The notes under the pieces are model-generated. The model did not search any database. It had not been told where the DNA came from and worked only from the letters and a program-made list of their open reading frames with translations. Below are positions 61,002 to 64,000 of a stretch of DNA of 64,000 nucleotides, in pieces. Location: assembly GCF_043951865.1 (NCBI RefSeq), contig NZ_JBINJF010000008.1, positions 104,123 through 168,122 on the forward strand. The letters are read 5' to 3'. The stretch comes from JAMQKA01 sp043951865. Lineage in GTDB: Bacteria; Bacteroidota; Rhodothermia; Balneolales; Balneolaceae. Made by a program: the position numbers and the translations under genes. Numbering within the stretch: position 1 is the stretch's first letter; the number at the start of each line of letters is the position of its first letter.

Positions 61002-62261
61002 ATGAAAATTGAAGAGTCTGTTGAGTACATGAGTAAAATGTACCTTGAGAGAATCATTAAGAGTTTCACTCAAGACTATCCATCTAACAGGGATGAAGAG
61101 GAATACAGAGAGATAGTAAAATCAAATGCAGATACTCTCTCAAATCCAGAAAATATTAGCAAGCGAATAGAAAAATATATTGCTGATAACTATAACGATC
61201 CCTATGCAAATAAACTATTGTATAATTTCATTATCAGATCAATCCTATCTAAGCTTAATTTTTACAGTACTGAGGAAGATATAAGGAGTGCTGTAATAAA
61301 CAGAGAGAATGAAATTGTAGAGCTTTCTAAAAACTCAGATAGTTTCAGACACATTGATGATGATACAGTAAATACATTTTCAGTTGTATTAAAAACGGCC
61401 TTGGAAGATGAAAGAATCAGTAACGATGAGCTGGCTCTCATTACCAGACTAAGAAAGAATCTATCAATAACTGAAAAAGATCAATATCTAATCCAGGCTA
61501 AAATAGGATTATTCCCAAATGAAAAAAAAGAGGTACACACAAGTACTGAAATTTCAAGAGGAATAAATGATTTACAGAAAGCTGGTATCATATTCTATTG
61601 CAATAACTATGATGATGGAGAGGCAAGAATATGTGTTATTCCAGATGAAATAGTTTCAGGTGTAAAATCTTTTTTAGGGATTGAATTGATAGAGGATAAA
61701 TATCAAAGATTGTTACAGCAGTTACAGAATAAACAACTAAAAGAAATTCTCAGGAGTAGTAATTTATATATTTATGGTACTAAAGATGAATTGATTGAAA
61801 GAATCATCCATGCAGATATTAAGCCTAGTGAAGCTTTAGAACACCTCACAACAACTGAACTCAGTGATATATGCTCTAAAATACCTAGTTTAAATGTAAG
61901 TGGTAGGAAGGATGAAAAGATTCAAAGATTGATAGACTATTACTCAAAACTGGTCATAAAGGAATATTCAGAGGAAAATACAGGTCAAAAATATTATGAG
62001 TATTTAGAAGAGCTGGCCAAAAGAGATATTGATAGTTTGCTTGCAAATAAAATTGTAAAAGACCATGATTTTATAGATAACGCTTTTGAGGAAGGCACAA
62101 GATATCTTTTTAAAAACAAGCTCAATATTCCACTTATTGAGTTTTCAGGAAATGAACATGCAGATGGAGGAGTTGTATTTGAAAAGGATAAATCTATCCT
62201 GCTATGGGATAATAAGAGCAAAAAAATGGAGAAGCTTATAAATTTCCAGATAGTCATCTAA
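61002..62261 (+). CDS. TerB-like/SAP/FokI-like nuclease protein, N-terminal part (frame broken at A7)
   Basis: 419 codons before a frame break. Residues about 115-172 resemble a TerB-like helical domain ('SVVLKTALEDERISNDELAL'). Residues about 235-270 and 281-315 look like two SAP DNA-binding helices ('LKEILRSSNLYIYGTKDELI', 'LNVSGRKDEKIQRLIDYY'). From about 355 a PD-(D/E)XK nuclease begins: 'NEHADGGVVFEKD', then 'LLWDNKSKK', giving Asp388, Asp403 and Lys405 in the spacing of the FokI cleavage domain (PDGA...VDTK). The frame is then lost at seven As (62220-62226) right after the catalytic Lys. The rest of the nuclease continues in the -1 frame to 62551. Codon use is AT-rich, unlike the rest of the window. 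No methyltransferase is nearby. Confidence 0.75.
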   Translation: MKIEESVEYMSKMYLERIIKSFTQDYPSNRDEEEYREIVKSNADTLSNPENISKRIEKYIADNYNDPYANKLLYNFIIRSILSKLNFYSTEEDIRSAVINRENEIVELSKNSDSFRHIDDDTVNTFSVVLKTALEDERISNDELALITRLRKNLSITEKDQYLIQAKIGLFPNEKKEVHTSTEISRGINDLQKAGIIFYCNNYDDGEARICVIPDEIVSGVKSFLGIELIEDKYQRLLQQLQNKQLKEILRSSNLYIYGTKDELIERIIHADIKPSEALEHLTTTELSDICSKIPSLNVSGRKDEKIQRLIDYYSKLVIKEYSEENTGQKYYEYLEELAKRDIDSLLANKIVKDHDFIDNAFEEGTRYLFKNKLNIPLIEFSGNEHADGGVVFEKDKSILLWDNKSKKMEKLINFQIVI

Positions 62262-62551
62262 AACAATTCAAAAGATATATCAGAAATGAGAGAGAGAATG
62301 GTAGAAGAGTTAATACATTTCTAATAGTTACAGCTGAAATAGATTCTGTAGCAAGAAATAATGCTATTAAATTGAAAGCTGAATCAGGTGTTGATACTGA
62401 TATTGCAATAATAACAGCAGAAAATTTAAAATTAGTGGCTGAAAACTGGGGCAAATACTTCTCTAAGGACAGATTTAATCTCCATGTCTTTAATTCTACA
62501 GAGATTTTAGATTGGGAAACACTGAGAGATAGAATGAACTTATTTAGCTAA
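62228..62551 (+). pseudogene. C-terminal part of the FokI-like nuclease domain in the -1 frame
   Basis: Reading from GGA at 62228 gives 'GEAYKFPDSHLKQFKRYI', then 'RRVNTFLIVTAEID', 'DTDIAIITAENLKLVAENWG' and ends 'LRDRMNLFS' with a TAA. This continues the FokI-type fold (compare the FokI 'GYNLP...QRYV' and 'GAVLSVEELL' stretches). One extra A in the A7 run would join it to the N-terminal frame as a protein of about 516 residues. It has no start codon of its own in the right place. Confidence 0.7.
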
Positions 62552-62852
62552 CCCACTTGAAAAACTGCATCAACTCAAGCTCCATCTGCTTAGGTAGTGT
62601 AAATGATAAGCTAAAAAAATAAATTCAACTAATTAAAAATCTTCCAATCTGAATCACTCTCAGGTCTTTCACTGTTTTATCACTGTTACTGCTCACAATA
62701 ATTCTTTGTAGTGTTCAATTAAATTCATTTATGGATGTATGGTCGCAGGAAAATGTAAGATTAGCAACAAATTAGATCTATTAGATGATTTTGAGATAAT
62801 TGCATAAGCTTATAACTATATATCAAAACAGTTCAATATCAGATCTTATAAA
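62552..62852. other. Island spacer between nuclease and orphan gene
   Basis: 301 bp, AT-rich. It contains the second copy of the shared 21-bp element. No gene or terminator is evident. Confidence 0.5.
62752..62772 (+). repeat. Shared upstream element, copy 2
   Basis: Matches 60837-60857 at 20 of 21 positions (core TTAGCAACAAAT), 81 bp before the start of the orphan 316-residue gene. Confidence 0.7.
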
Positions 62853-63803
62853 ATGCTGAACAAAGATCAACTCCAGTTAATTAAATGGACTATTAGAACA
62901 CCAGATAAGCTTGAAGTAAGGAATGAAAAAGAAGCTTTCATATTAAATCCACTTATCCTCTATAAGATAAAAAATGAGTATAGGTTATTCGGCATATCAA
63001 ATGAAAATTCTGAAGACAGTTATTCTGAAGCTTTATATTTAAAAGACTTAGATTCCTATAATTTTAGAAAAATAGAAAGTCCTGATAGTTTTTTTTCTTC
63101 AAAAACTTATCATTTAGCAGATTTTAAATATTTAGATAACCCTTCTCTAGAAGTTCTATGTAGTGTTGATGAATATACTTTCTTAATCAAAAAAATTTAC
63201 CTACTCAGATTATTAAAAATAATAACAAGTAAATCTTTTGATTATCTAAAAAGCAGGGTTGGCAGAAATATTAATTACTACAAGAATATTACTGGATTTA
63301 AAGCAAAAGATGTTAATTCTATAGTACTAATGACTGACAATTTTGATATTTTTGTCAAAATTAATAGAGAAGGAGATTTATTAGCTGAATCAAGCATAAA
63401 AGGAAATACAATAGTAAGAAAACTTGAAAAGGCTGAAGATTTTATATCCTTTCTTAGTGTTCTACCTTGGTTTAAGAACAAATATGTAATATTTAACAAT
63501 ATTGGAAAACCTAAGAAAAGATGGAATTTGATTAAAGCCTCAAAGCATGTGGTAAAGCATTTATCAAAATTTGAAAATATATACTATGAAGAAGATAGTA
63601 TAGGTATTAGTTACAGTTCTCCAAGTTTCAACCAGTCAGCAAATCTCAAACTTCATGAAAATAAAATACATTTAATATTGTACCTATCCGATCATCAGAT
63701 GATAAATGATTTTTTTAGAAATGGAAAAGGAATTTCAAATTATTTAAGAGAAGAAGCAGAAATACCTAAACCGGACTATTCAAAGTTATTTGGTGAAGGG
63801 TGA
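62853..63803 (+). CDS. Unrecognised 316-residue protein of the AT-rich island
   Basis: The frame from ATG 62853 to TGA 63803 has protein-like composition but no motif I can assign. It is Lys/Asn/Ile-rich, has no signal peptide or clear membrane span, and alternates predicted strands and helices ('LKDLDSYNFRKIESPDS', 'KKRWNLIKASKHVVKHL', 'NKIHLILYLSDHQMINDFF'). It follows the broken nuclease gene on the same strand and shares its upstream element, so the two may be co-regulated parts of one accessory system. That link is inferred. Confidence 0.7.
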   Translation: MLNKDQLQLIKWTIRTPDKLEVRNEKEAFILNPLILYKIKNEYRLFGISNENSEDSYSEALYLKDLDSYNFRKIESPDSFFSSKTYHLADFKYLDNPSLEVLCSVDEYTFLIKKIYLLRLLKIITSKSFDYLKSRVGRNINYYKNITGFKAKDVNSIVLMTDNFDIFVKINREGDLLAESSIKGNTIVRKLEKAEDFISFLSVLPWFKNKYVIFNNIGKPKKRWNLIKASKHVVKHLSKFENIYYEEDSIGISYSSPSFNQSANLKLHENKIHLILYLSDHQMINDFFRNGKGISNYLREEAEIPKPDYSKLFGEG

Positions 63804-63906
63804 ATATTTTTTATGAGTTGAATTAGTTACATATTACTTCTCATCAACATATTTGATGATATTATTCTCCAAGTCAATACTATACTTGAATTTTCTAAAT
63901 GGTCCC

Positions 63907-64000
63907 ACTGTTGTCCGGGGAAAATAGTAAGAAAATAAAAAAGCGGAGTCGCATTTGACCCCGCCTTGCGGTAGTTTTTGGAAGCACCACCAACCAAACA
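63907..64000. mobile_element. Possible left edge of an insertion sequence (runs off window)
   Basis: After AT-rich island DNA the sequence switches at ACTGTTGTCCGGGG, which resembles the kind of terminal repeat seen on some IS elements. A minus-strand terminator follows at once (63935-63964), as if ending a transposase read from the right. Neither the transposase nor the other end is in the window. Confidence 0.3.
63935..63964 (-). terminator. Terminator for a minus-strand gene to the right of the window
   Basis: The stem GCGGAGTC / GACCCCGC (one mismatch) with a 6-nt loop is followed on the minus strand by TTTTTTATTTT. Confidence 0.7.

Noticed and set aside
1..64000. CRISPR arrays, tRNA and rRNA genes
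   Set aside because: No regularly spaced repeats, no tRNA T-loop/acceptor pattern and no rRNA-like stretches were found by eye.

Overview
The window looks like a chromosomal segment of a Gram-negative, bacillithiol-producing member of the Bacteroidota/Rhodothermota/Balneolota side of the tree. A Balneolota-like, mildly halophilic marine or soil bacterium is the best guess. The reasons are a TonB receptor, many lipoproteins and outer-membrane barrels, BatC-BatD-BatE, BshA, a PyrR-PyrB pair in a Gram-negative, a long HAE1-type RND pump, a double-lipoyl E2 and many acidic proteins. This is inference from gene content; no rRNA or tRNA gene was found.

Layout from left to right. 0-2.8 kb: 3' part of a TonB receptor and an MltF-like lytic transglycosylase. 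2.9-7.1 kb (minus strand): a partner-switching module (STAS, HATPase, SpoIIE phosphatase) followed by DUF4136 and SPOR lipoproteins. 7.3-10.1 kb: an iron-type ABC permease and ATPase behind a DtxR/MntR-like palindrome. 10.1-12 kb: a small GlsB-like membrane protein, a PlsC-type acyltransferase and a CYTH protein. 12.3-18.2 kb: glpK, glpD and a GH31 alpha-glucosidase. 18.2-21.1 kb: DeaD-like helicase, cold-shock protein and a 35-residue membrane peptide. 21.1-31 kb (mostly minus): fabF, a one-heme lipoprotein, an HTH protein, a hydrolase, sucC, two HAD phosphatases and two outer-membrane proteins. 31.2-32.7 kb: pyrR-pyrB. 32.7-40.9 kb: an EamA transporter and a TetR-controlled TolC/MFP/RND pump. 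40.9-48.3 kb: bshA, yebC, batCDE and an M20 peptidase. 48.4-60.6 kb (minus): a secreted Gfo/Idh/MocA protein, a MacB-like exporter lacking its ATPase, panD-panC, a 2-oxoacid dehydrogenase E2, a secreted hydrolase and an LLM flavoenzyme.

From about 60.7 kb to the right edge the base composition drops sharply to AT-rich, which marks an accessory island. It carries a TerB-like/SAP/FokI-like nuclease gene, interrupted at an A7 run just after the catalytic lysine, and an unrecognised 316-residue protein. Both genes have a nearly identical 21-bp element upstream, and the window ends in what may be the edge of an insertion sequence. This is the best candidate for an undescribed system.

Several intergenic spacers hold large imperfect palindromes and degenerate dispersed repeats (12.0, 22.5-22.8, 43.3 and 59.2-59.6 kb). 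Two of these palindromes, at 22.74 and 59.48 kb, appear to be copies of one structured element. Clear rho-independent terminators and a pair of matching TetR operators help define the transcription units.
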